Source: Clostridia bacterium
GTDB lineage: Bacteria > Bacillota_A > Clostridia > Oscillospirales > CAG-272
Reading direction: 5' to 3'
Assembly: GCA_017395725.1 (NCBI GenBank)
Contig: JAFQOB010000158.1
Coordinates: forward strand, 1 to 20,402
Length of the DNA stretch: 20,402 bases
This document shows positions 1-8,697 of this stretch, piece by piece. The notes beneath the pieces were generated by a model. The model did no database searches and was not told where the DNA came from. It worked only from the letters and a program-made list of their open reading frames with translations. A program made the translations under genes and the position numbers. Numbering within the stretch: the stretch's first letter is position 1; each line of letters starts with the position of its first letter.

Positions 1-3000
1 GCTCTGAGCTTTGCATATCCTTCAGCATGACCGATTGCGTTTTCGGGAGATGAACCGTCGCCGAGACCCTTTTCTACGTTAGAAACGTAAAGTGTGAAGT
101 ATACGGGTTCGGGCTGATCTTCTACGTTACCCGTTGCATTAACTGTTGTCCAGTACTTAACTTCGTCATCACGAGTTACGCTTCTGTCATAGTTTACTGT
201 TCCGTTTGTGGGAACGCTTGCATCAGAAACGCCGCCCCAAACCTTTGCAACTCTTTCTGCTGTTGCTGCGATATTTACAACGATTTCGTTTGCAGCACCG
301 TTCTTCTGTGTTGCGAAGATAGCGCCTACGTAACCGCCTGTTACGTTAATTTCAAGCTTGCCTGTAATCTTACCGCATGCATACTTGGAGTCAGTTGTAC
401 CGAATACGGTATCAACCTTACCGCCCATAATATTTACAGTAGCATTACCTTCAATGTTACCGGGATAGCTTGTGCCCATACCAAAGCTTCCTGCATATAC
501 TGCAGACCAATTACCAGCCTTGATAGTAACATCTGTATTAGATTTGAATGTTGTGAATCTCGAACCGCCGAGAATCATAGGATACCAGTTACCTGCCATA
601 TTCTTAGCTGTGTTCCAAGCTGTAACCTTAACTGTGTCTTCAACTACGAGCTTGTTACCGCGAGCTGCAATAGCAAAGGGAGTATCCCAAGCGTTTGTAT
701 CATTAGGATCGTATCTGTGTTCAATAGTAAGCTTATCAAATGTAACGGGGCACTGGAATTCAAGGAACGTTACGCAACACTTATCCTGGTCGAGAATAAG
801 CTTAGCGCCATTCTTTGCTGCATAGTCAACGCCGCCAAATGTACTTGTGATAACTACTTCACCGTTTGCAACAGGAAGTGTAAACTCAGAAGGAGACTGA
901 CCCTTACCTGTGCTTTCAATACGGCTTGCCGCTGTATCGATAGATACGGGACCAACAAGAACTATACGTCCGCCCATTGTATAAAGCTGCTCAATAGCTC
1001 TGTACAAGGCATTGCTCTTGTAAGCATCAGAAGTTTTCTTTTCGTTGAATGCAAAAGGATCATAACCGGGAGCATTTCCGAGAGGTTTATCGGGAGAAGA
1101 ACCGTCGCCTGTTCCGTTTGCAGAAATATATACTGTAGGCATATATTTTTCAGGCTGGTCAGCAAGACTGCCGCTCGCGTTTGTATTTGCCCAATAGAAT
1201 ATTTCGTCATCGCGAATTACTTTTCTTGCATAATTAATAGTTGCATTTGCAGGAATATTGGAGTCGGAAGTACCGCCGTAAGCTCTGCGAACTCTTTCAG
1301 CAGTCGCTGCTATATTAACAACGATTTCATTTGAAGCACCGTTCTTCTGTGCTGCGTATATCGCATCAACAGTACCGCCTGTTACGTTAATTTCAAGCTT
1401 GCCTGTAATCTTACCGCTTGCATACTTAGTAGATGTTGTACCAAAGATAGTACCAACATATCCGCCTTCAACGTTTACAGTTGCATTGCCGTCAATGTTA
1501 CCGGGATAGGTTGAACCCATACCGTAGCAACCTGCATAAACTGAATCCCAGTTACCTGCTTTAATTGTAATGTCGGGGTTAGCAACAAGAGGCTGGTCTA
1601 CGCCATTTTTAGTGCTTGTATATCTCTTACCGCCAAGAATCATAGGATACCAATCGCCTGCAGCACCGGTCTTTGCATTAACTGCTGTAACCTTAACTGT
1701 ATCCTCAACTACAAGTTTGTTACCACAAACTGCAATTGCAAAAGGTGTTCCCCAAGAGTTCTTATCAGTTGCGTCATATTTGTGTTCAATAGTAAGTTTT
1801 TCAAATGTTACGGGACAGTTGATTTCGAGGAACGTTACGTTACACTTATCCTGGTCAAGAATAAGCTTAGCACCATTTGTTGCCGCGTAATCAACACCGT
1901 TGTATGTACTTGTAATAATTACTTCGCCGCCCACAGAAGGAAGGAAGAATTCAGAAGGAGACTGATTCTTACCTGTGCTTTCAATACGGCTTGCCGCTGT
2001 ATCGATAGATACGGGACCAACAAGAACTATACGTCCGCCCATTGCAGAAAGTTCCTGCATAGCTCTGTAGAACGCATTGCTCTTGTAAGCATCAGAAGTT
2101 TTATCTGCTTTGTATGCCAAAGGATCATATCCTGCAGCATTACCGAGAGGCTTATCGGGAGAAGAACCGTCGCCTGTGCCGTTTGCAGAAATATACACTG
2201 TAGGCATATACTTATCAGGCTGATCTGCCTTATCACCTTTAGCTGTAATATTTTCAGCCTTAATTCCGCTGATTTCATCATCACGGATTACTTTTCTGTC
2301 GTATGTAACAGTAACGTTTGCAGGAGTTACGTTTGCGTCACCTGAACCTTTAACTGCAACTACTCTTTCTGCACCATCTGTTATATTAATGTCAACCTTA
2401 GCACCATTGTCTAACTTAGATAAACCGTAGACAGCCAAAACTCTACCGCCAACTATATTTATCTTTGTTTCTCCAACAACCTTGTTTTCAGCATAGTGGA
2501 GTACATCATGACCATAAACCGCACCTACTTCTCCACCCTTGATTGTTACGTTTGCATTAGCATAAGTAGTTGTATTTTTGGGATTGGCGCCGTTATACAT
2601 ATTACCGGCAACAAGCTTTGTAATTTCGCCCTTATAGGTATCTTCAACGACAACGTCGATTGTAACAGGAGTTCCTTCTGCACCTACAGGATTCGCAACA
2701 TTACCTACAAAAGAACCGCCGTATACTTGATTCCAATCAGCTGAACCACTGATTGTTACGGTAGAATCACCTGTATGAGCACCCTTATCAAGATAACTTC
2801 CTGCCAAAATCTGAGTAGCAAACGAACCTGTTGCATTGCTGCTCAAAATCAAATTCGCAGCACCGGAATGTACAGCATTAGCTGTAATAATTGAACCTGC
2901 ACCAATTCTTCCGCCGGTGTGCTTAATAGCTCCGGCAATTTCGAGTGTCGAAGTTCCTGAATGTTTTGTGTTTGCTTTTCTCAAATAAGAACCGGCAAAA

Positions 3001-4565
3001 ACATGATTTTTAAAAGTACCGCCGCTTAAGGTCATTTTAACGTTACCGGTATGCTCAGACGACTCAACATACATATTACTTCCACCCAAAACGAAGGTGT
3101 TAAAAGTACCGCCTGAAATATTTACGTTTATATCTCCTTTATGAGGAGTTGCACCGTACTGTACGTAAGAACCACCATAAAAGATGCCCTTAAAAGTACC
3201 GCCTGTTACGTTAATATCAATTTTACCCGTATGTCCGTCGGCAGCTGTACGCAATCTACTTCCACCGCAGAATTCTTTTTCAAAAGTACCACCGGAAATA
3301 TTAACGGTTGTAGCTCCTCTGTGAGTGTTCGAGCCGTGTACAGCATAGTCGCCGCACACAAACAATTCTTTAAACGTAGGATTACCGGAAATGTTTATGG
3401 TTCTGTTTATATTTTCATAAGAACCTGTATCTTTTGCAGATGCGTACTCATAACGAGAACCCATATAGATATAATTTGCAAAAGTACCGCCTGTTACGTT
3501 AACTTCTACATTACAATTGGTAATAGCATTACCCCAATCAGCGTGAGCTTGTTTATACACACCGGTCCAAATCATATTTTTGTACTCAGCATTACCAAAA
3601 TTGAATACAGCATTCAAATTCTTTGCTGTACCGGTCTGTGAAGTGTACAAGTAAATACATCCGGAAACGCTTCCGCCCAATACGTTAAGTGTATATGTAG
3701 ATCTTGTTTCGTCAGCTTTTGCAAAATTACAATCCTGACTAGTATTACTAGTCGCAAGATAAACCACTTTAACAGTACCGGTTGTATTAAGGTTAAGAGT
3801 ACCGCCGCCCTTGGTAGCAGATGACTGACGGTTACCTGCAGTTACTTCTGATGTAACAGAAGCCTGGTCAAGAATACTAACATTAGAATCACCTGTTGCA
3901 AAGTCACCACCACCACAGTCCTGCTGACGACCAATAACACTGTTTGCAGATGAATTACCCGCCAAAACAATTGTAGGAGAGTCAATGGTAACACCGGATT
4001 TATACATATTACCTGCAACGGTAGAATACGAACCTGTATATATTTTTATGTCTCTACCGGCAACATTAACCTTTGATGCTTTTACATTACCGTAACCATT
4101 AGCCGCATCATTTACACCGAAAGTACCTGCACCTTCGCTTACAATAATAGTCGAACCACTGGACCACGCGCCTGTACCTGTCAATGCAACATTTTTAAAT
4201 GCAACGTTGCCCTTGAAGTTCAAAATTGTGTTTGCATCAACAGTAATTCCATAATAGGTATCCCCTGTTGCTTCGCCTGAAATTACAACAGTAGTATCTG
4301 TTGTAGCATCAGTACCAAAATCAATCTTTGTTCTAGCTGCTGAAGAAGAGAAAGACATATTATTCTTTAATACTACCTTTACTTCTTTGCCCGCTTCAGC
4401 TTCTGCCATAGCATTGTTAAGGAATGTTATAGCTTCAGTCTGTGTGCTACCGGTCCATTCAAACGTTACTTCTTCGGGAGCTGCAGATACCGAAAGAATC
4501 GACATCGACATAACAACCGCAATAAGCAAGAATGCCGGAATGAGAATTTTTGCAAATTTTCTCAT
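1..4565 (-). CDS. Giant secreted beta-helix-like surface protein, N-terminal part (truncated by window edge)
   Basis: An open frame of 1521 codons starts with ATG at 4565 and is still open at base 1, so the C-terminus is missing. A GGAG ribosome site lies 7 nt before the ATG. Residues 1-28 are a signal peptide (MRK, hydrophobic core, cut near SVSA|A), so the protein is exported. Around residues 350-525 the motif (V/I)N(V/I)(S/T)GGTF...GGS recurs about every 29-36 codons, a pattern typical of right-handed parallel beta-helices. From about residue 787 three long homologous units follow, each opening with a GDGSSP(D/E) segment like the start of pectate-lyase-fold domains (offsets 355 and 349 codons). 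No catalytic motif is recognised. Export is directly supported; adhesion or glycan binding is inference, and any cell-wall anchor would lie outside the window. The exact family is unknown. Confidence 0.85.
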   Translation of the reverse strand, partial: MRKFAKILIPAFLLIAVVMSMSILSVSAAPEEVTFEWTGSTQTEAITFLNNAMAEAEAGKEVKVVLKNNMSFSSSAARTKIDFGTDATTDTTVVISGEATGDTYYGITVDANTILNFKGNVAFKNVALTGTGAWSSGSTIIVSEGAGTFGVNDAANGYGNVKASKVNVAGRDIKIYTGSYSTVAGNMYKSGVTIDSPTIVLAGNSSANSVIGRQQDCGGGDFATGDSNVSILDQASVTSEVTAGNRQSSATKGGGTLNLNTTGTVKVVYLATSNTSQDCNFAKADETRSTYTLNVLGGSVSGCIYLYTSQTGTAKNLNAVFNFGNAEYKNMIWTGVYKQAHADWGNAITNCNVEVNVTGGTFANYIYMGSRYEYASAKDTGSYENINRTINISGNPTFKELFVCGDYAVHGSNTHRGATTVNISGGTFEKEFCGGSRLRTAADGHTGKIDINVTGGTFKGIFYGGSYVQYGATPHKGDINVNISGGTFNTFVLGGSNMYVESSEHTGNVKMTLSGGTFKNHVFAGSYLRKANTKHSGTSTLEIAGAIKHTGGRIGAGSIITANAVHSGAANLILSSNATGSFATQILAGSYLDKGAHTGDSTVTISGSADWNQVYGGSFVGNVANPVGAEGTPVTIDVVVEDTYKGEITKLVAGNMYNGANPKNTTTYANANVTIKGGEVGAVYGHDVLHYAENKVVGETKINIVGGRVLAVYGLSKLDNGAKVDINITDGAERVVAVKGSGDANVTPANVTVTYDRKVIRDDEISGIKAENITAKGDKADQPDKYMPTVYISANGTGDGSSPDKPLGNAAGYDPLAYKADKTSDAYKSNAFYRAMQELSAMGGRIVLVGPVSIDTAASRIESTGKNQSPSEFFLPSVGGEVIITSTYNGVDYAATNGAKLILDQDKCNVTFLEINCPVTFEKLTIEHKYDATDKNSWGTPFAIAVCGNKLVVEDTVKVTAVNAKTGAAGDWYPMILGGKRYTSTKNGVDQPLVANPDITIKAGNWDSVYAGCYGMGSTYPGNIDGNATVNVEGGYVGTIFGTTSTKYASGKITGKLEINVTGGTVDAIYAAQKNGASNEIVVNIAATAERVRRAYGGTSDSNIPANATINYARKVIRDDEIFYWANTNASGSLADQPEKYMPTVYISANGTGDGSSPDKPLGNAPGYDPFAFNEKKTSDAYKSNALYRAIEQLYTMGGRIVLVGPVSIDTAASRIESTGKGQSPSEFTLPVANGEVVITSTFGGVDYAAKNGAKLILDQDKCCVTFLEFQCPVTFDKLTIEHRYDPNDTNAWDTPFAIAARGNKLVVEDTVKVTAWNTAKNMAGNWYPMILGGSRFTTFKSNTDVTIKAGNWSAVYAGSFGMGTSYPGNIEGNATVNIMGGKVDTVFGTTDSKYACGKITGKLEINVTGGYVGAIFATQKNGAANEIVVNIAATAERVAKVWGGVSDASVPTNGTVNYDRSVTRDDEVKYWTTVNATGNVEDQPEPVYFTLYVSNVEKGLGDGSSPENAIGHAEGYAKLR
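903..979 (-). repeat. 77-bp exact direct repeat, copy 1 (inside the beta-helix gene)
   Basis: This stretch is identical to 1968-2044, 1065 bp away (355 codons, in frame). It encodes the most conserved core of the long units, including GGRIVLVGPVSIDTAASRIE. It shows that these units arose by duplication or are kept alike by gene conversion. Confidence 0.9.
1968..2044 (-). repeat. 77-bp exact direct repeat, copy 2 (inside the beta-helix gene)
   Basis: Second copy of the 903-979 repeat, at an in-frame offset of 1065 bp. The surrounding sequence of the two units is clearly homologous but more diverged at the DNA level, so the identity is a local peak. Confidence 0.9.
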
Positions 4566-4633
4566 AGTTTTTCTCCTTTTTTATATATTTATATTTTTTA
4601 TTCACATAAAAATAGTGATAAAGATACAGATAT

Positions 4634-4662
4634 AGTTTAGCACAATAAATTAACGTTGTCAA
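4634..4662 (-). promoter_or_regulatory. Sigma-A-type promoter of the beta-helix surface gene
   Basis: Read on the minus strand, a perfect -35 TTGACA (4657-4662) is followed by a 17-nt spacer and -10 TAAACT (4634-4639). A TG one base before the -10 makes it an extended -10 promoter. Predicted transcription start is near 4627, which leaves an AT-rich leader of about 60 nt ending in the AAAAGGAG ribosome site. I see no operator-like dyad around it, so expression could be largely constitutive. Confidence 0.8.
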
Positions 4663-4820
4663 CACATAAAGTAATATATTATTCATAATTTCTTGTGTTT
4701 TTTTCGCCATTTTTTGTTTTTTTGTTAATATTATTAAGTTTTTCCTATTTTAATATATATTACCAATAATATGCACATATTTAATTTTTTTTTGGGGGGA
4801 AAATCGTTATATTCCCTCTC

Positions 4821-4857
4821 TGTCACCTAACAGTGACACCTCCGTCGCGGGGCGGTG
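4821..4857. repeat. Pair of small hairpins in the rnf/surface-gene spacer
   Basis: TGTCAC (4821-4826) pairs with GTGACA (4833-4838). Next to it CACCTCC (4837-4843) pairs with GGCGGTG (4851-4857) with one mismatch; the two stems share two bases and so may alternate. The block is GC-rich in a very AT-rich spacer and lies downstream of the rnf terminator. It resembles the short palindromic intergenic repeats common in gut Clostridia, but that assignment is from general familiarity, not from a second copy in this window. Confidence 0.4.
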
Positions 4858-4877
4858 AGCGGAACTGCTTCTTTACA

Positions 4878-4912
4878 CAAAAAAACGGGAGAATGTATAC
4901 CACACTCTCCCG
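4878..4912 (-). terminator. Rho-independent terminator of the rnf operon
   Basis: CGGGAGA on both arms (4886-4912 overall, about 10 of 11 pairs, five-base loop) is followed on the minus strand by a run of seven T residues (4879-4885). It begins 11 nt after the rnfB stop codon, as expected for the end of the operon. Confidence 0.9.
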
Positions 4913-4923
4913 AAATCTTTTTA

Positions 4924-5760
4924 TTACTTATTCAAAGCTTTTTCAAGAATTTTCTTTTCGTGACGTGCAAGATTGCCCGTTCTGATAATATGTCTCGGAC
5001 ACTTGGTTACACATACTCCGCAACCCGTACACTTATCGTAATCAATAGATGCCACAAAATTCTCTATCTTTATTGCCCCTGCCTCGCAGTTCTTCTCACA
5101 AAGGCGGCAACCGATACATCCTACGTCGCAATTCTTCATAGTTATCTTACCGTTGTCAACCGACATACAGCCTACCCAATATGCACTATGATACGGTATA
5201 AGCTTGATAATCTGCTTAGGACAAGCAGATACACAGGCACCGCACCCCGTACACTTATCGTAGTCTATATGAGCAAGGCCGTCAACAACCTTGATAGCAT
5301 CAAAGTTACATTTTGTTACACAAGTGCCAAAGCCTATGCAACCGTTCAAGCAAAGCTTGTTTCCGCCGCCAAGTTTAGCAACCGCGTTACAATCCTTCGG
5401 CCCTTCGTAAATATACTTCGAGCGAACTCTCGAGCGAGAACCCGAGCACATAACCTGCGCTCTCATCTTCACTGTCTTTTCAGCCGCAACGCCCATTATT
5501 CCGCTTATTTTCTTAACGTTTTCGTCACTCGTTACACGACAGGCGTTAGTCTTAGCCTCTCCACGTTCAATAGCTTCGGCAAGAGCGTGACAGCTTGCAT
5601 ATCCGCAACCGCCGCAGTTAGCACCGGGCAGACATTCAAATATCTCCTCCACTCTTGGATTAGCCTTAACCGCAAATATCTTCGACACAAAAGCAAGTAA
5701 AAGCCCCAGAACAAGACCGATAGCACCAAAAGAAACAAAAGCTATAATTACATTATTCAT
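4924..5760 (-). CDS. rnfB: Electron transport complex subunit RnfB (ferredoxin-side iron-sulfur protein)
   Basis: RnfB accepts electrons from reduced ferredoxin and feeds them into the membrane-bound Rnf complex. The 278-residue product has one N-terminal membrane helix (about 3-28). A four-cysteine Fe4S4 domain follows, with CLPGANCGGCGYASC at 43-57 and C74. Further along are cysteine-rich ferredoxin-type motifs at about 137-151, 170-180 (CTGCGACVSACP), 211-225 and 244-254 (CTGCGVCVTKCP). This multi-cluster form is the clostridial type and longer than the proteobacterial protein. The ATG at 5760 is preceded by AAGGGGG. It is the last gene of the operon, 12 nt after rnfA, and is followed at once by a terminator. 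Confidence 0.96.
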   Translation of the reverse strand: MNNVIIAFVSFGAIGLVLGLLLAFVSKIFAVKANPRVEEIFECLPGANCGGCGYASCHALAEAIERGEAKTNACRVTSDENVKKISGIMGVAAEKTVKMRAQVMCSGSRSRVRSKYIYEGPKDCNAVAKLGGGNKLCLNGCIGFGTCVTKCNFDAIKVVDGLAHIDYDKCTGCGACVSACPKQIIKLIPYHSAYWVGCMSVDNGKITMKNCDVGCIGCRLCEKNCEAGAIKIENFVASIDYDKCTGCGVCVTKCPRHIIRTGNLARHEKKILEKALNK

Positions 5761-5772
5761 TTCAGCGCCCCC

Positions 5773-6366
5773 TTATCCTATACTCATTCCCGAGAAGCCC
5801 ATAAACGCCATAGCTATAAGCCCTGCAGTTACGAGGGCTATAGGCGTACCCTTAAACGAAGGAGGGGGATTTGAAAATTCCATTCTTGCTCTTACTCCCG
5901 CGAAAATAAGTATCGCCATAGTAAAGCCTACTCCCGAAGCAAATCCGAATACTACGGAATATATAAAGTTATAACCGTTTTGAATATTCAGCAAAGCCGC
6001 ACCGAGAACGGCACAGTTTGTCGTAATAAGAGGCAAATAAATACCAAGTGACTCATAAAGTGCAGGAACCTTGCTCTTCAAAAAGAACTCAATCATCTGA
6101 ACCAATGAAGCGATTATCAAAATAAATGCAATAGTCTTCAAATATTCAAGCTCAAAGGGCACAAGCACGTAGCTGTACACACACCACGTAACCGCACTTG
6201 ACAAAGTCATTACGAATATAACCGCACACCCCATACCAAAAGCAGTAGAGGGGCTTTTGGAAACGCCCAAAAAGGGACAGCAACCAAGGAACTTCGAAAA
6301 GATAAAGTTATCAATAAATATTGCCGATACAATCAAAAGCAATATGCCGGACAGGCTTAATTCCAT
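5773..6366 (-). CDS. rnfA: Electron transport complex subunit RnfA (integral membrane)
   Basis: A 197-residue hydrophobic protein with about six membrane segments, the normal length for RnfA/NqrE. The family signature FSKFLGCCPFLGVSKS near 23-38 and TTNCAVLGAAL near 116-126 are present. By homology to Na+-NQR, the cysteine before CP (C30) and C118 would supply half of the ligands of an intramembrane iron-sulfur cluster shared with RnfE. The ATG at 6366 lies within the end of rnfE (10-bp overlap), suggesting translational coupling. Identity is distinguished from its paralogue RnfE by the CCPFLG signature and its place just before rnfB. Confidence 0.95.
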   Translation of the reverse strand: MELSLSGILLLIVSAIFIDNFIFSKFLGCCPFLGVSKSPSTAFGMGCAVIFVMTLSSAVTWCVYSYVLVPFELEYLKTIAFILIIASLVQMIEFFLKSKVPALYESLGIYLPLITTNCAVLGAALLNIQNGYNFIYSVVFGFASGVGFTMAILIFAGVRARMEFSNPPPSFKGTPIALVTAGLIAMAFMGFSGMSIG

Positions 6367-7025
6367 ATTCCCGCCTCCCTTTCAAGCCTCTTCTGCTCAA
6401 GCGCCTGACGCTTCAAGAACTTCTCACGTCTGTGCTGAAGCTTTTGAACAAGCGCTATTACAAATCCTAAAGTTATAAACGCTCCGGGGGGTAATATAAA
6501 CAGTACGGCAGGTTCAAACCAATCGCCGAAAACGTTTATGCCGAATATTGTTCCCGCACCTATAATCTCTCTTATAGAACCGAGAATAACAAGTGCAAAC
6601 GTAAATCCCGCGCCCATCGCAAGTCCGTCGATAACAGAAGGCAAAACCTTATTCTTAGATGCAAAAGCTTCAGCTCTCGCAAGAATAATACAGTTTACAA
6701 CTATCAAAGGAATAAACAGTCCGAGAGAATTACTGAGGGAAGGCAAATATGCCTTTATCAGTAAATCAAGTGCACTTACAAATCCCGATATTATTACTAT
6801 ATATGAAGCAATTCTTATCTGGTTGGGTATAAACTTACGCAAAAGCGATATAAACATATTGGAGCATACTAACACCAATATAACCGAAAGTCCCATACCA
6901 AGAGCATTAGATGCAGAGGTTGTCGTAGCAAGGGCGGGACAGGTTCCGAGAAGCTGTACGAACGTGGGGTTATTAGTTATAATACCGTCTTTAAACTGGT
7001 CGAGTATTTTATTATTCTTACTCAT
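6357..7025 (-). CDS. rnfE: Electron transport complex subunit RnfE (integral membrane)
   Basis: A 222-residue membrane protein of the NqrDE/RnfAE family, paralogous to RnfA and thought to sit in the membrane in inverted topology to it. The N-terminal NNPTFVQLLGTCPALATTT segment (18-36) is diagnostic for RnfE/NqrD. C29 and C112 (VVNCIIL) match the cluster-ligand positions known from NqrD. The C-terminal tail (about 195-222) is Arg/Lys/Glu-rich and probably cytoplasmic. Its ATG overlaps the rnfG stop as ATGA (7022-7025), and its end overlaps rnfA. Confidence 0.95.
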   Translation of the reverse strand: MSKNNKILDQFKDGIITNNPTFVQLLGTCPALATTTSASNALGMGLSVILVLVCSNMFISLLRKFIPNQIRIASYIVIISGFVSALDLLIKAYLPSLSNSLGLFIPLIVVNCIILARAEAFASKNKVLPSVIDGLAMGAGFTFALVILGSIREIIGAGTIFGINVFGDWFEPAVLFILPPGAFITLGFVIALVQKLQHRREKFLKRQALEQKRLEREAGIWN

Positions 7026-7705
7026 GCTTCTCCCCCTTCCGCTAAGGTTTCTTCGGCTACTGTTTCTTCAACAACGTCATTAATCTCAGGCAATTCGGTC
7101 GTTTCTTCAACATCTTCTTCAATAACACCGTCTTCAACAAATATATCAAGCGCCAACGCCGCCGCAACACCGTGCTTTACAGCCTTTGACGAAATAGTAG
7201 CTCCGGATATCGTGTCATAATCGGCTACACTTTCACCGTTAAGACCCTTAAAACCAAAAAGGAAATTGCCCTCTTTAACCTTAGTTCCGACACCGGGGGT
7301 ATCGGATATTGAAGTTATCTCTACGCCGAGGCAGTTGCCCTTAACGTCAGCACCAACGATAAGACCAATTCCGTCTTTAAAGCCAATAGGATTAGACTGA
7401 ATACCGAAGCCCAACACCTCGTCGCCGCCATATACTGTATAAACGGCAACTACAGGCTCTTCGTATTCGCCCTCCACCTGCTCTATTCTGTCACAGCCCA
7501 CAAAAATTCTACCCATAGCCTCTTCCATAACGGCAAGTTCATTTGCGGCTATTTTGTCTTTTGTAACCGCGTTGACAAATGCCAACAACCCCGCCGTTAA
7601 TGCGGAAATAAGCAAAAGAGTAATACAAATTTTTAAATAGTATTTTACACTTCCGTTCTTTTCTTTTTCGGATGCTTCTTCCAATACAATATTTTCATTA
7701 TTCAT
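7022..7705 (-). CDS. rnfG: Electron transport complex subunit RnfG (covalent-FMN subunit)
   Basis: RnfG carries an FMN bound through a phosphoester to threonine and sits mainly on the outer face of the membrane. The 227-residue product has a charged N-terminus, one membrane helix (about 23-46), an extracytoplasmic domain, and the attachment motif DTISGATISSKAV with the acceptor at T170. After the conserved fold ends near residue 190 there is a strongly acidic tail of some 37 residues, rich in Glu and Val/Thr and with almost no basic residue, which the family does not need. The start ATG overlaps the rnfD stop as ATGA (7702-7705). Confidence 0.95.
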   Translation of the reverse strand: MNNENIVLEEASEKEKNGSVKYYLKICITLLLISALTAGLLAFVNAVTKDKIAANELAVMEEAMGRIFVGCDRIEQVEGEYEEPVVAVYTVYGGDEVLGFGIQSNPIGFKDGIGLIVGADVKGNCLGVEITSISDTPGVGTKVKEGNFLFGFKGLNGESVADYDTISGATISSKAVKHGVAAALALDIFVEDGVIEEDVEETTELPEINDVVEETVAEETLAEGGEA

Positions 7706-8697
7706 TTTTTCTTTTCTACACCTCCAAACTTTGAAGGTCTTGTATACATATCAAGATACCATACAAGCAGGTTCATTATCATTATGGCAAAGGATACGCC
7801 CTCGGGATACTGACCGAAGTATCTGATAACCATAGTAATAACACCGCAGCCTATACCGTATATAATTCTTCCCCATTTTGTAACGGGAGAAGTAACGTAA
7901 TCGGTTGCCATAAATATTGCACCGAGCATTAAGCCGCCGCCAAACACGTGATACGCAACGAATCTCCAAGTAGGCTCTGCCTGTGGGAATATCAAAGCTA
8001 TCAGTGCAACTGTTGCTACGTATGCTACGGGGATATGCCATCTTATAGTCTTACGAATAAGCAAATACAAACCGCCGAGTGCCAAAAGCACCGCAGATAC
8101 CTCACCTATAGAACCGCCTATTCTGCCAAGAAGAGTATCATAAAGCCCTATTTCAAACAAGTTTCCGTTTTTCAAGGCACCGAGAGGGGTAGCCGACGCG
8201 TATGCATCAACCCTGTTTACGTCAGCGAAAATCGGCAATGACGCTCCGGGAGCAGTATAATAAGACATCTGAGCCGGCCACGCAAGGAATAAAAATACTC
8301 TTGCCGCAATGGCTGGGTTAACAACATTTTTTCCAATACCGCCAAAAAGCTGTTTTACAACTATTATCGCAAAAAAGCTTCCTATAATCGGTATCCATAT
8401 CGGCACCGACACAGGCAAACACAACGCAAGAATAAGCCCCGTAACCGCCGCCGAGCCATCTTTTACGGTTATGGGCAAATTCATAAAAAACTGATAAATC
8501 GCCTCAGAAAGTACGGCAGACAAAACAGAAGCCAATACTATCACCAAAGCTCTCCAGCCGAACACGTATACACCCCAAGCAGTCGCGGGGAGCAAAGCAA
8601 CTATTACGTCAAGCATAATTGTGCTTGTTCTTTCGGGGTTCTTCAAGTGGGGGGCAGAAGTTACAGTCAACGGATTTTTTGTATAATCAATGTTCAA
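7702..8697 (-). CDS. rnfD: Electron transport complex subunit RnfD (membrane FMN subunit)
   Basis: RnfD is a polytopic membrane subunit with covalently bound FMN. The hydrophobic product carries the family pattern KDGSAAVTGLILALCLP, then FGGIGKNVVNPA, then the flavin motif YASATPLGAL with the acceptor Thr near residue 170. I place the start at the TTG at 8697 (331 residues): it has AAGGGGG 9 nt upstream and puts the conserved SAPHL segment 14-18 residues from the N-terminus, as in relatives. The frame remains open to another TTG at 8739, but that adds a lysine-rich stretch, has no ribosome site and would overlap rnfC by 53 bp. With the chosen start the overlap is 11 bp. Confidence 0.93.
   Translation of the reverse strand: MNIDYTKNPLTVTSAPHLKNPERTSTIMLDVIVALLPATAWGVYVFGWRALVIVLASVLSAVLSEAIYQFFMNLPITVKDGSAAVTGLILALCLPVSVPIWIPIIGSFFAIIVVKQLFGGIGKNVVNPAIAARVFLFLAWPAQMSYYTAPGASLPIFADVNRVDAYASATPLGALKNGNLFEIGLYDTLLGRIGGSIGEVSAVLLALGGLYLLIRKTIRWHIPVAYVATVALIALIFPQAEPTWRFVAYHVFGGGLMLGAIFMATDYVTSPVTKWGRIIYGIGCGVITMVIRYFGQYPEGVSFAIMIMNLLVWYLDMYTRPSKFGGVEKKK

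Noticed and set aside
717..2345. Pairs of similar plus-strand open frames (205 and 187 codons)
   Set aside because: They are antisense shadows of the duplicated modules of the beta-helix gene, which explains their similarity to each other.
4855..5700. 281-codon open frame on the plus strand opposite rnfB
   Set aside because: It lies almost wholly antisense to rnfB, whose Fe-S motifs are unmistakable. It has no ribosome site, and its content is the complement of ferredoxin motifs.
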